From Azoarcus indigens (lineage in GTDB: Bacteria > Pseudomonadota > Gammaproteobacteria > Burkholderiales > Rhodocyclaceae): a stretch of 64,000 bases of DNA. The stretch is from positions 248,001 to 312,000 of the forward strand of contig NZ_SNVV01000003.1 of the NCBI RefSeq assembly GCF_004361735.1, written 5' to 3'. The notes under the pieces were generated by a model, which saw only the letters and a list, made by a program, of their open reading frames with translations, did no database searches and was not told where the DNA came from. Position numbers and translations under genes: made by a program. Below are positions 1 through 10,222 of this stretch, piece after piece. The stretch's first letter is position 1; the number at the start of each line of letters is the position of its first letter.

Positions 1-227
1 CGCGGGGAAGGGTTGGGGAGAGAGGGACGCCCCGCCGGAGGCGGCTGCGTTCAGGGCTCCCGGGCCTCTCCCCCTCTCCCCCGGCGCCCGTTCCGCGCCC
101 CGGCCCTGCGGCCTGACGGCCTCCGGGCGCTCCGGCGGACGAAGCAGTGCTTCGCTTTTCCCCCTGTGCTCCACAAGGGGGGAGGGGAGAAAATCTGCGC
201 TCATGACGTTCAGATGGCAGGCGGAGC

Positions 228-1406
228 TCATAGCTGCAGCTCCCTGCTCCCCATCCGGTTGGCGGGGGCAGCCTGGCGGGTGGGTTTCGTCGTCTGCCGG
301 GTGGGGGCGGCCTTGGGCCGGGCCTTCTCGCGCCCTCCTTCCTCAAGCTGAACCACCGACTCCGCCAGTTGCGTCGCCACCGCTTTCTCCGCCACCGCAA
401 CCGCCTGCCGCTGGCGGCGCAATCCCCGCGCCAACAAGCGGCTGAGGGCCGCTTCGCTGGGGCACAGGCCGCCTTCCCCACCCGCCTCGCCGGCAACCAG
501 TTCGCCGGCGAGATAGAGGTCGAAGATCACCGGGCAGATGTAGCTGGAGCGGGTCACCGCGGCGGTGTTGCCCAGTTGCGACGCCACCGCGCGCACGCAG
601 CGCGACAGCATGCGGGCGCCGGTGCGCTGGCAGGTGGGTGCGCCCAGGGCGGTGAGGTACTCCGCCGCCTTCAAGGTGCCGCCCCAGGTGCGGAAATCCT
701 TGGCGGTGAAGCGGCCCATGGCTTCGCGGATGTAGGCGTTGAGGTCTTCGGCCCGCACCTTGCGACGGCCGCCTTCCTCGTCCTCGTACTGGAACAGCGT
801 GCTGCCGGGCAGCGCCAGCAGGCGGCCGATGAGCTGGGCCAGGGTGCGATCACGCACCGATTGCTCCTGCTCCACGCCGTGCTTGCCGCGGTAGTGGAAG
901 ACCACCTTGCTGCCTTCAACCCGTACATGCTGCTTCTTCAGCGTGGTGAGACCGTAGCTGCGGTAGCGGCGGGTGTAGTCGGCGCTGCCCACGCGCAGGT
1001 GGGCACGGTCCAGCAGGCGCACCAGCAGCGCCAGCACCTTGCGCCGCGGCAGGCCGCTGCAGCGCAGATCGGCGGCCACGCGTTCGCGCAGCTGCGGCAG
1101 GGCCTGGGCGAAACGGGCGAGGCGGCGCCATTTGCGCATCGCCTGCGCATGGATGAAATCCGGGTGGTAGCGGTATTGCAGGCGGCCACGGGCGTCGCGG
1201 CCGAAGGCCTGCAGTTCGGCGTCCGCGTCCGGGCTGACGTAGACCTCCTGGTAGGCCGGCGGCACCGCCAGCGCGGCGATGCGGGCGAGGCCGGCGGCGT
1301 CCTTGTACTCGCGGCCGTTGGGGCGCAGGTAGCGGAAGCCGCCTTCCGGCAGCGGCTCGCGGCGCAGGTAGCGTTGCTGCAGCAACTCGGTGGGGAGCGT
1401 AGCCAT
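228..1406 (-). CDS. DNA topoisomerase IB (poxvirus-like, bacterial)
   Basis: A 392-residue type IB topoisomerase, which relaxes supercoils through a 3'-phosphotyrosyl intermediate without ATP. An N-terminal region around residues 1-90 is followed by the catalytic domain with the KDFRTW block near 236-241. The motif SSYICP places the likely nucleophile at Tyr289. The family usually has Asn or His where Cys291 sits, a small variation. The last ~50 residues are basic and low in complexity. It is the last gene of a five-gene minus-strand operon, three bases after glgX ends, so it is probably co-expressed with stress genes rather than being the main relaxing enzyme. Family assignment is confident; its physiological role here is inferred. 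Confidence 0.93.
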   Translation of the reverse strand: MATLPTELLQQRYLRREPLPEGGFRYLRPNGREYKDAAGLARIAALAVPPAYQEVYVSPDADAELQAFGRDARGRLQYRYHPDFIHAQAMRKWRRLARFAQALPQLRERVAADLRCSGLPRRKVLALLVRLLDRAHLRVGSADYTRRYRSYGLTTLKKQHVRVEGSKVVFHYRGKHGVEQEQSVRDRTLAQLIGRLLALPGSTLFQYEDEEGGRRKVRAEDLNAYIREAMGRFTAKDFRTWGGTLKAAEYLTALGAPTCQRTGARMLSRCVRAVASQLGNTAAVTRSSYICPVIFDLYLAGELVAGEAGGEGGLCPSEAALSRLLARGLRRQRQAVAVAEKAVATQLAESVVQLEEGGREKARPKAAPTRQTTKPTRQAAPANRMGSRELQL

Positions 1407-1409
1407 CGC

Positions 1410-3583
<2,174 letters not shown>

Positions 3584-3587
<4 letters not shown>

Positions 3588-4726
3588 GCTGCCCCCCCAG
3601 GCGGGATTTCTGCGGCCGGATCGGCGGGCGGCGTGCCGGCGGGCGCGGCGGCCGCGGTGGCGGCCTTGGCCTCCTCCACCACCTGGTGCACGAAGCACAG
3701 CTTGTCCAGCACCACGGTGGCGATCACGAAGGGGTAGGCATCGCCCTGCCCCAGGCTGCGGCCCATGCTGTTGAGGAACTGGCTGAGGGGCAGCCATTGC
3801 TCCAGCAGCACCTGGCGGAAGGGCCGGCCGCTGCCGCCCACCGCCGGCACGTCGGCCGGGCCGCCGGCGGCCTGGTCGGAATGCAGGGCGAAGCCCCAGT
3901 GGGCGGCGGTGTCCAGCGCGTCGGTGATGTGCAGGTAGTGGGCCCAGGTCTCCGCCCAGTCTTCCCACGGGTGCATGGTGGCGTAGGCGCTGATGTGGCG
4001 TTCCGCCCAGTCGGCCGGCGCACCGTTGGCGTAATGGGCGGCGGCGGCGGCGGCGTAGTCCTGCGTCTCGTCGCCGAACAGGGTGCGGAAATCCTGCAGC
4101 CGCGGGCCCTTCGCAATGAGACGGTCCCAGTAGTAGTGGCCGATCTCGTGGCGGAAATGGCCGAGCAGCGTGCGGTAGGGCTCGCCGAGTTCGACGCGGC
4201 GGGTTTCGCGGGTGCCGTCGTCCGCCTCGGCGATGTCCAGGGTGATGGTGCCGTGCAGGTGGCCAGTGGTGGCCTTCTCGCCGTTGCCGCCGCGGAAGTG
4301 GAACAGCAGCGGCACGCTGCCGTTCTCGTCATCCACCGGCAGGCCGAGGCGGTAGAGGGAATAGAACAGCCGGCGCTTGGCTGCCTCCAGCTTGAACCAG
4401 GCGGCCTTGCTGTCGGGGTCGTCCACCGCGATGGCTTCGCTGTCTTCGGTATGGCGGCAGCAGCGGCACAGGGCCTTGCCCTCCTCCACCCGGCTCATCC
4501 AGTTGCAGACCTGGTGCTGGCTGTAGTTGGCGCAAGGCTGCCAGTCGAATGGATTCACCAGTGCGGCATCCACGCCCAGCCGGCGCCAGGCGCCGTCCTC
4601 CTGGATCTCGAAGGCGGCAATCGCGAGTTCTTCCGGCACGAAGCCCAGGGCGGCGCCGCAGTTGCCGCAGTTGCTGTTCTCGAAGAAGGCGACGAAGCCG
4701 CAATTGGTGCAGTGGAAGGTCTTCAT
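3584..4726 (-). CDS. Zinc-ribbon protein with Mx-type putative zinc metallopeptidase domain
   Basis: A 380-residue protein. Residues 1-25 form a rubredoxin-like zinc ribbon (CTNCGF then CGNCGA), and a second Cys-rich group with CRCC and a downstream His lies near residue 95. The C-terminal two thirds contain the metallopeptidase signature HEIGHYYWD, with a later WAETWAHYLH segment that may supply a third ligand. This matches the family described as zinc-ribbon domain plus putative zinc metallopeptidase (Peptidase_Mx). The substrate is unknown. The start was set at MKTFHCTNC, since upstream codons read through mscS in another frame. It overlaps both neighbours by four bases in the operon. Cytoplasmic, as no signal peptide is seen. 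Confidence 0.85.
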
Positions 4727-5862
4727 GGCGCCGGCGCCTGCGCGCCCTCCGTCAGGTTCGTTGGCCGCTGGGCGGGCGTGTTCTCGGGGGCGCCGGGCTG
4801 GTCCAGCCTGTCGCTGCGGTCCAGGGTGGCGCGCACCTGAGGCAGCCATTCGGCGTAGTTGTCCTGCATGTAGGCGATGAGCTGCTCGCGCACCTTGCAG
4901 CGCAGGTCCCAACCGCGGCCGGCGTCGCGGGTGCTGACCAGCGCGCGCAGCTGCATGGACTTCTCGCTGAAATCGGTGACCTGCAGCACGCAGACGCGGC
5001 CATCCCACTCGGGCGCGTCTTCCAGGATGCGTTTGAGCTGCTCGCGCAGCGGCTGGACGGGCATGCGGTAGTCCACCCACAGGAAGACCGAACCGATGAG
5101 GTCGGAGGTGCGGCGCGTCCAGTTCTGGAAGGGGTTCTGGATGAAGTACTCCAGCGGCACGATGAGGCGGCGGTCATCCCAGATGCGCACCACCACATAG
5201 GTGCCGGTGATCTCCTCCACCCTGCCCCATTCGCCCTCGACAATGAGCACGTCGTCCACCCGTATGGGCTGAGCGAGGGCGATCTGCAGGCCGGCGATGA
5301 GGTTGCCCAGCACCGGCCGCGCCGCCAGGCCAGCAACGATGCCGGCGAGGCCGGCGGAAGCCAGCAGGCTGGCGCCGATCTGGCGCACATTGGGGAAGGT
5401 CATCAGCATGGAGCCGAGACCCAGCAGGCCGACGATGAACATGGCGGTGCGCGCCAGCACCCGCACCTGGGTCTGCACGCTGCGGGCACGCAGGTTGTCC
5501 GCCGCGTCGGTGGGATGGCGGGCGACCACGTCGTCGGCAAAGGCGGCGATGAACCGGATGACGAACAGCGTCACCAGCAGGATCACCGCGATGGACATCA
5601 GCTGCCGCAGGCCGACCAGCACGCCGGCCGGCACCGCGGCGTCGGCCAGGGCGACATGGATGAAGAGCAGCGGCAGCAGGATCTGGGTGGGCCGGCGGGT
5701 GTATTCCAGCACCCGCTCGGCCGGGGAGAAGCGGCGGAACAGGCGGCGGGCCACCCGGTCCAGTACGGCATGCACCAGTAGCCCGACCAGCGCTGCCGCC
5801 GCGCATTGCAACAGCAGCGCAAGCCAGGGCCGGCTGGCGATGAAGTCGCCCACTACCTCCAT
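4723..5862 (-). CDS. MscS-family mechanosensitive ion channel
   Basis: A 379-residue inner-membrane protein. Hydrophobic segments lie near residues 15-35, 65-80, 90-110 and 135-155. The pore-lining TM3 and the start of the beta domain are recognisable in the Ala/Gly-rich stretch around residues 165-190, followed by ALAQPIRVDDVLIVEGEWG, the typical MscS beta-domain entry. Such channels open under membrane tension and release solutes after hypo-osmotic shock. The tail after ~350 is Pro-rich and disordered. The start overlaps the preceding stop by one base (TGATG) and the stop overlaps the metallopeptidase start by four bases. Ion selectivity cannot be judged. Confidence 0.93.
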   Translation of the reverse strand: MEVVGDFIASRPWLALLLQCAAAALVGLLVHAVLDRVARRLFRRFSPAERVLEYTRRPTQILLPLLFIHVALADAAVPAGVLVGLRQLMSIAVILLVTLFVIRFIAAFADDVVARHPTDAADNLRARSVQTQVRVLARTAMFIVGLLGLGSMLMTFPNVRQIGASLLASAGLAGIVAGLAARPVLGNLIAGLQIALAQPIRVDDVLIVEGEWGRVEEITGTYVVVRIWDDRRLIVPLEYFIQNPFQNWTRRTSDLIGSVFLWVDYRMPVQPLREQLKRILEDAPEWDGRVCVLQVTDFSEKSMQLRALVSTRDAGRGWDLRCKVREQLIAYMQDNYAEWLPQVRATLDRSDRLDQPGAPENTPAQRPTNLTEGAQAPAP

Positions 5863-7490
5863 CAGCGGCCCCCCTTCTCTTCATCGGCGATGAGCGGCTG
5901 GATCTTGCGCAGCTCATCCAGGTGCCCATGCAGCACCTTCACTCGCTGGTCGGCATAGGCGCGCAGCTCCTGGTCCTTGCCTTCGCGCACCTGCTGCTCG
6001 TACAGGGCGATGCTTTCCTGGTGGGCGGCGACGCCGAAATGGCGCATGAAGGCGGCATCCAGCCGGGGGCCGGAGAGCTGGCGCATTTCGTCCAGCTGGG
6101 CACGCTCACGGTCCTGGATCTCCTCCCGCACGGTGATGCCGCGGGCGCTGGCAAGCTTGGCCAGGTGTACGTTGGCCTGCTGGTGATCCACCACCATGCG
6201 CTCGCCGAAGCGCTTCAACCGCGCATCCGAGCTGCCGGCGGCAATAATGCGGCCGGCCTCCATCTCGCCCAGTCCACGCGACATGGCGATGGTGACGAAG
6301 TGGGCATCGGCCTGGTTGAGCTGCATCTGCGGCTGGGCGGCTGGCTTCACCTGGGACGGGGCTGACTGCGCCTGTGTCCGGTGGAAGTGGGCGCCCTGAT
6401 GGACCGGCGAGTAGGCGAGCACCGGACCGCTGTGCAGGCCGGTCAGCAAGCTGGGCACGGCCGCCGGCGCCCTGGAGCCGGGACCCGCCGGCGAGGCACC
6501 GGGCGACATGGAGCCCCCGCCGCTTCCTCCCGGCGTGCCGCCCGGGGCGGTGGGGGTACCGCCCGGGGCGGTGGTGCCGCCAGGCGCGGTGCCACGGCTA
6601 CCCGGCGCTGTGGTCCCCGGCGAGCGGGTGCCCGGCGCGGTCGTTCCGGGGGATCGGGTGCCGGGAGCGGTTGTACCGGGAGCGGTTGTACCGGGGGTGG
6701 TCGTGCCCGGCGTAGTCGTGCCCGGGGTGGTCGTGCCCGGGGTGGTCGTGCCCGGCGTGGTCGTGCCTGGCGTGGTCGTGCCCGGGGTGGTCGTGCCCGG
6801 GGTGGTCGTGCCCGGGGTGGTCGTGCCCGGGGTGGTCGTGCCCGGGGTAGTCGTTCCCGGGGTGGTCGTGCCCGGCGTGGTCGTGCCCGGCGTGGTCGTG
6901 CCCGGGGTAGTCGTACCCGGCGTGCTCGTTCCCGGCGTGGTCGTACCTGGCGTGGTCGTACCCGGGGATGTCGTTCCCGTCCCACCTTGCCCAGTGCCGG
7001 TACCACTGCCGCCCTGGCCGGTGCCACCAGGCGCCGGGGCGAGTTGTACCAGGTGCAAACGCGGATGCATGGCGACATAAAGGGCATCGCCCAGCGAGGA
7101 GCTGGGCTGGCCGCGCTGCCCCTCGCCGGCGCCTTGCGGGCTGGCGGGGTTGCCGGAGTCCTGCATCGGCGGGTTGGGGTTGTCCTCGTGCGGAGTCTGG
7201 CGCGGATCTTCCGGGGTCTGATCGGGTGCGCGCGGCACTTGATCGGGATTGGGGGCGAGCGGCTGCGGGTCTTCCGGGCCGCCACTGGCGGGCGGAGGAT
7301 TGGAATCCGAACGCGGCACACCCTGGCTGCCCGGCGGCGGCACATCCGGCGGCGCGGCGGGCGGTACCGTGGGCGTGGCGGGCGAAGCCGGGGGCGTTGC
7401 CGGAGCCTCCGCGGGCTGACGGTCGCAGGCCGTAAGAACGCCGCCCAGCGCCGCCAGCGCGGCGAAGTGGCGAAGTCGTCTCATGTCCAT
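5862..7490 (-). CDS. DUF4142 lipoprotein with long Thr-Pro-Gly repeat stalk
   Basis: A 542-residue predicted lipoprotein. The signal peptide ends in LTAC, making Cys22 the lipidated residue. A Pro-rich linker (about 25-125) is followed by a tandem pentapeptide TPGTT/APGTT tract (about 172-270, degenerate to ~305). A C-terminal DUF4142 domain follows (about 385-535), a ferritin-like four-helix family of unknown biochemistry seen in stress-induced envelope proteins. The repeat would act as an extended spacer holding the helical domain away from the membrane. The ATG chosen (MDMRRLRHF) has AGGAGG nine bases upstream, while earlier in-frame codons lack a signal sequence. First gene of the five-gene operon, with a sigma-54-type promoter at 7598-7613. 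Confidence 0.88.
   Translation of the reverse strand: MDMRRLRHFAALAALGGVLTACDRQPAEAPATPPASPATPTVPPAAPPDVPPPGSQGVPRSDSNPPPASGGPEDPQPLAPNPDQVPRAPDQTPEDPRQTPHEDNPNPPMQDSGNPASPQGAGEGQRGQPSSSLGDALYVAMHPRLHLVQLAPAPGGTGQGGSGTGTGQGGTGTTSPGTTTPGTTTPGTSTPGTTTPGTTTPGTTTPGTTTPGTTTPGTTTPGTTTPGTTTPGTTTPGTTTPGTTTPGTTTPGTTTPGTTTPGTTTPGTTAPGTTAPGTRSPGTTAPGTRSPGTTAPGSRGTAPGGTTAPGGTPTAPGGTPGGSGGGSMSPGASPAGPGSRAPAAVPSLLTGLHSGPVLAYSPVHQGAHFHRTQAQSAPSQVKPAAQPQMQLNQADAHFVTIAMSRGLGEMEAGRIIAAGSSDARLKRFGERMVVDHQQANVHLAKLASARGITVREEIQDRERAQLDEMRQLSGPRLDAAFMRHFGVAAHQESIALYEQQVREGKDQELRAYADQRVKVLHGHLDELRKIQPLIADEEKGGR
6605..6978 (-). repeat. 15-bp tandem coding repeat (TPGTT units)
   Basis: The 15-base unit, CCCGGGGTGGTCGTG on the plus strand, repeats about 19 times without change of period between 6691 and 6975. 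Degenerate copies continue to about 6605. Variation is mostly at two third-codon positions, so the encoded TPGTT pentapeptide is conserved. Such a tract is likely to change copy number by slippage. The in-frame period means expansion or contraction would alter stalk length without breaking the protein. Confidence 0.92.
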
Positions 7491-7597
7491 TGCTGGTCCT
7501 CCTGTCTTGGGGATTGCCGCAGTGCGATCCCCTTCTGTTGGCCGCCTGATTTCATGCCCCGTGCAAGCGGGCTGGCGGCTTTGGCGAGCCCCTACCC

Positions 7598-7613
7598 TGC
7601 ATTCGGCGTGCCC
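7598..7613 (-). promoter_or_regulatory. Candidate sigma-54 promoter of the DUF4142-mscS-glgX-topoIB operon
   Basis: On the minus strand the sequence reads GGGCACG-CCGA-ATGCA. The -24 half matches TGGCACG except for the first base, and the -12 half has ATGC for TTGC. GG and GC are separated by exactly ten bases. A transcript would start near 7586, about 95 bases before the ATG at 7490. Confidence 0.5.
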
Positions 7614-7956
7614 GCCTTGTTCTGCTGCGCCGGGAAAGCATGGATAAAGGCATGCGGGCGCGACTGCCCGGAATGGGTCATCACCCTGAAAACAGCGGCA
7701 TACAGCCGCCTCAGCGCCGGTGCGAAGCCAAGGCGCGGATTGCGGCGCCGCATCAAACGGCGGCGGGAAGAAGGGCCCGGCTACCGGCCTCGGGAAGCGG
7801 CCGGTGGGAAAAAAAGTCATCGCACAGGAAAAAACGACTTACATTCGGGCGCGCCGGATTTAGTGATCCCGCAACAAAGGAAGAACACCCTCTGCCCTGC
7901 GCGAGGGGAGAAGCGGATGACGTTGGGGACCCCCAAGGCCAGGAGCCGAATCCGAA

Positions 7957-8001
7957 TCCATGCCAGAGACATGGAACTCACAGCCATGCCGGAGGTATGG
8001 C
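7957..8001. promoter_or_regulatory. Tandem 19-bp dyads upstream of rpoN, enhancer-like
   Basis: TCCATGCCAGAGACATGGA (7957-7975) and GCCATGCCGGAGGTATGGC (7983-8001) are each imperfect palindromes. They agree at most positions in the same orientation, with starts 26 bases apart. They lie about 130-175 bases upstream of the predicted rpoN transcription start, the usual place for binding sites of AAA+ sigma-54 activators. The bound protein is unknown and no such activator is encoded in the window. Confidence 0.5.
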
Positions 8002-8106
8002 CGAAGTCATGACTCTCCGGAAATTCTTACTGCCGGCATGTAAAACGTTCCGGGAAATTCAATTGCTCGCGGCCCTGGATCCCAGTGAATACAAGGAAAA
8101 TCTCAC

Positions 8107-8121
8107 TGGCATGGTCCTTGC
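8107..8121 (+). promoter_or_regulatory. Candidate sigma-54 promoter of rpoN
   Basis: TGGCATG-GTCC-TTGC fits TGGCACG-N4-TTGC with one mismatch and correct GG-N10-GC spacing. The transcript would begin near 8133, leaving a leader of about 50 bases before the ATG at 8183. It implies that the encoded factor, or another RpoN, controls its own gene. Confidence 0.65.
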
Positions 8122-8182
8122 GGAAGTCGGAGGCCCACCGCGTCCCCCTTCGCGGTAGAAGAGATCGGAGCAAGGAGACGTC

Positions 8183-9628
8183 ATGAGCCTCGGAATGGAA
8201 TTACGCCTGCGACAGCATCTGGCCATCACGCCCCAGATCCAGCAGGCCCTCCGGCTATTGCAGTTGTCATCGCAAGAGTTTTCACAGGAAGTCGAGCAAG
8301 CGGTCACCAGCAACCCTTTCCTCGAGGAAGACCCGGAAGCGCCCCCCCAACCTTCCGCAGCAATCGCGATGCCGGCCCCGTCGGAGACCACGGTGTCCAC
8401 GCCGGACAGCATGGAATCCGGCGAAGCGCCGATGCCGATGGCGCTGCACGAGATAGGCCGCTCCGGCGGCGGCAGCAGCGGCGACGAGGAGAACGACTGG
8501 ACGGAGTGGACCGAGTCACCCATCTCGCTGCGCGAGAATCTGCGCACCCAGCTGCAGCTGTCGCCGATGAGCGACCGCGACCGCACGCTGGCCTACATGA
8601 TCATCGACGAGCTCACCGATGCCGGTTACCTGGAGACGCCGCTGGAGGAACTGGCCGAGCTGATCTCACCGGAAGAGGAAGTGGATGTCTGCGAACTGAG
8701 CGCCGCGCTCAAACTCGTGCAGCAGCTGGACCCGCCCGGCATCGGCGCCCGCTCCCTGCAGGAATGCCTGCAGTTGCAGCTGCAGGTGCTGCCGGAAGAC
8801 ACCCCCGCGCTGCCGCTGGCAATGGCGCTGGTCAATGAACATTTCGATCTGCTGGCCAAGCGCGAATTCACCCGCCTGCAGCAGATCCTGGAATGCGACG
8901 AGGACGCCCTGCACAGCGCCCGCGCCCTCATCCGCACGCTGGAACCCCGCCCCGGCCGCGTCTTCGCGCCGGACAACACCCGCTACGTGGTGCCGGACAT
9001 CATCGTCACCAACCAGCGCGGCCGCTGGGTGGCGACGCTGAATCCGGCGGTGCAGCCGCAGGTACGGATCAACCGCGCCTACGCCGACATCGCCGCCGGC
9101 CGCAACGGCGGCGGCTCCTTCTCCCGCCTGCTGCAGGAAGCGCGCTGGCTGCTGCGCAACGTGGAGCAGCGCTTCAACACCATACAGCGGGTGGCCGACG
9201 CCATCGTCGCCCGCCAGCGGGTGTTCTTCAGCTACGGGGAGGCGGCGATGAAGCCGATGGCGCTGAAGGACATCGCCACCGAACTGGGGCTGCACGAATC
9301 CACCGTCTGCCGCGTCACCAACGGCAAGTACATGGCCACACCGCGCGGCCTGTTCGAGTTCAAGTACTTCTTCTCTCGCCAGCTGGCGACCGAGGACGGC
9401 GGCAGCTGCTCCGCCACCGCCATCCGCGCGCTGATGAAGGAGCTGATCGCCGCCGAAGATCCACAGACGCCGCTGTCCGACGCCCAACTCGCCCGCATGC
9501 TCGCCGAGCAGGGCCTGAAACTGGCCCGGCGCACGGTGACCAAGTACCGCACGCTGATGCGCATACCCAGCGTGGAGCTGCGCCGCGTCGCCGGCCGCGG
9601 GTCCCACGTCGAAGCCAACGCCGCCTGA
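8183..9628 (+). CDS. rpoN: RNA polymerase sigma-54 factor, probable paralogue (RpoN)
   Basis: A 481-residue sigma-54. Region I is the Leu/Gln-rich N-terminus (MSLGMELRLRQ to about residue 50) that interacts with activators. An acidic variable region II follows (about 50-110). The core-binding domain spans roughly 115-300. The helix-turn-helix for the -12 element lies near 345-385 (LKDIATELGLHESTVCRV). The RpoN box ARRTVTKYR at 448-456, which reads the -24 element, is intact. The start has AAGGAG eight bases upstream. The housekeeping rpoN normally sits with lptB, hpf and ptsN, none of which is here, so I infer a second copy dedicated to this island. Downstream are a glycine-zipper protein and a glycosyltransferase in probable operon. 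Confidence 0.96.
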   Translation: MSLGMELRLRQHLAITPQIQQALRLLQLSSQEFSQEVEQAVTSNPFLEEDPEAPPQPSAAIAMPAPSETTVSTPDSMESGEAPMPMALHEIGRSGGGSSGDEENDWTEWTESPISLRENLRTQLQLSPMSDRDRTLAYMIIDELTDAGYLETPLEELAELISPEEEVDVCELSAALKLVQQLDPPGIGARSLQECLQLQLQVLPEDTPALPLAMALVNEHFDLLAKREFTRLQQILECDEDALHSARALIRTLEPRPGRVFAPDNTRYVVPDIIVTNQRGRWVATLNPAVQPQVRINRAYADIAAGRNGGGSFSRLLQEARWLLRNVEQRFNTIQRVADAIVARQRVFFSYGEAAMKPMALKDIATELGLHESTVCRVTNGKYMATPRGLFEFKYFFSRQLATEDGGSCSATAIRALMKELIAAEDPQTPLSDAQLARMLAEQGLKLARRTVTKYRTLMRIPSVELRRVAGRGSHVEANAA

Positions 9629-9655
9629 GCGGCGCCACCACAGGAGGGAGGCATC

Positions 9656-10222
9656 ATGACCGCGATCATTGCCGCACACTTCGCCCACGTCGAACACATG
9701 CACGAGGCCACCGCGCAGCTGCGCGCCCAGGGCTTCAGCCGGGACGAGTACGCAACCTACTTTCTCAACCCCCCGGGCCAGCACGGCCTCTACCACCTGG
9801 GCGGCGATGCCGCCAGCGATGAAGGCACCCGGAAGGCCGGCAAGAATGCCACCGCCGGCGCCGTGGCCGGCGGCGCCGCCGGTGCCATCGTCGGCACCAT
9901 AGGCGGGCCGATGGGCATGCTCGCCGGCGCCGGCGCCGGCGCCTACCTGGGCGCCCTGGCCGGCGCCCTGCGGGCGGCGGACGCCCCCGAACCGGCGAAG
10001 GCCAGCACCGAGGCCCCGGCCGAACCGCCCGGCGGCCCGATGGTGGCGGTGAACGTCGACAAGCCCGGCGCCGAGGCGGCCGCCGTTGCCATCCTCGGTC
10101 GCTGCCATGCACGCCAGATCGACCGCGCCAACGGCGAATGGCGGGATGGCGACTGGCTGGATTTCGACCCCCGCGAACCCATCCAGACCCTGCTGCGCCA
10201 AGGCCAGGGCCAGGGCCGGTGA
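9656..10222 (+). CDS. Glycine-zipper stress-type protein
   Basis: A 188-residue protein of unknown function. Residues 1-45 form a small alpha/beta region (IIAAHFAHVEHMHEATAQL) resembling general-stress proteins that act by pairing, with the FSRDEYATYFLNPPGQHG segment after it. A Gly/Ala-rich glycine zipper at about 66-105 could insert into or span a membrane. The C-terminal part resembles a second ferredoxin-like fold (MVAVNVDK to the end). An AGGAGGGAGG ribosome-binding site precedes the ATG. It lies 27 bases after rpoN, and its stop overlaps the start of the next gene (GTGA), so the three are likely one transcript. The function is not known. Confidence 0.8.
   Translation: MTAIIAAHFAHVEHMHEATAQLRAQGFSRDEYATYFLNPPGQHGLYHLGGDAASDEGTRKAGKNATAGAVAGGAAGAIVGTIGGPMGMLAGAGAGAYLGALAGALRAADAPEPAKASTEAPAEPPGGPMVAVNVDKPGAEAAAVAILGRCHARQIDRANGEWRDGDWLDFDPREPIQTLLRQGQGQGR

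Larger units (their letters stand above)
7491..8182. other. 692-bp divergent regulatory region between the DUF4142 operon and rpoN
   Basis: No convincing gene lies here. From left to right it holds a minus-strand -24/-12 element (7598-7613), an inverted repeat GCATG-N8-CATGC at about 7638-7655, a palindrome TTGGGGACCCCCAA (7923-7936), two 19-bp dyads (7957-8001), two near-copies of TCCGGAAATTC (about 8016-8026 and 8049-8060), and the rpoN -24/-12 element (8107-8121). The stretch from ~7810 to 8120 is clearly richer in A+T than the surrounding genes, as expected for control DNA. Two small open frames end at 8012 and 8158 but show little sign of being genes. Confidence 0.7.

Noticed and set aside
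1-227. A gene at the left edge (frames from 13 and 203)
   Set aside because: Both are short, Pro/Arg/Ala-rich, and overlap the 3' part of topoisomerase IB or its GC-rich flank. No start signal or family was seen.
6508-7080. A plus-strand frame coding for repeated PGVVV units
   Set aside because: It is the complement of the TPGTT repeat. The minus-strand reading has a lipoprotein signal, a ribosome-binding site and a DUF4142 domain.
7918-8158. Small plus-strand frames of 31 and 49 codons (from 7918 and 8009) before rpoN
   Set aside because: The first has a possible ribosome-binding site but spans the enhancer-like dyads; the second has none and covers the -24/-12 element. Their sequence looks like A/T-richer control DNA read by chance.
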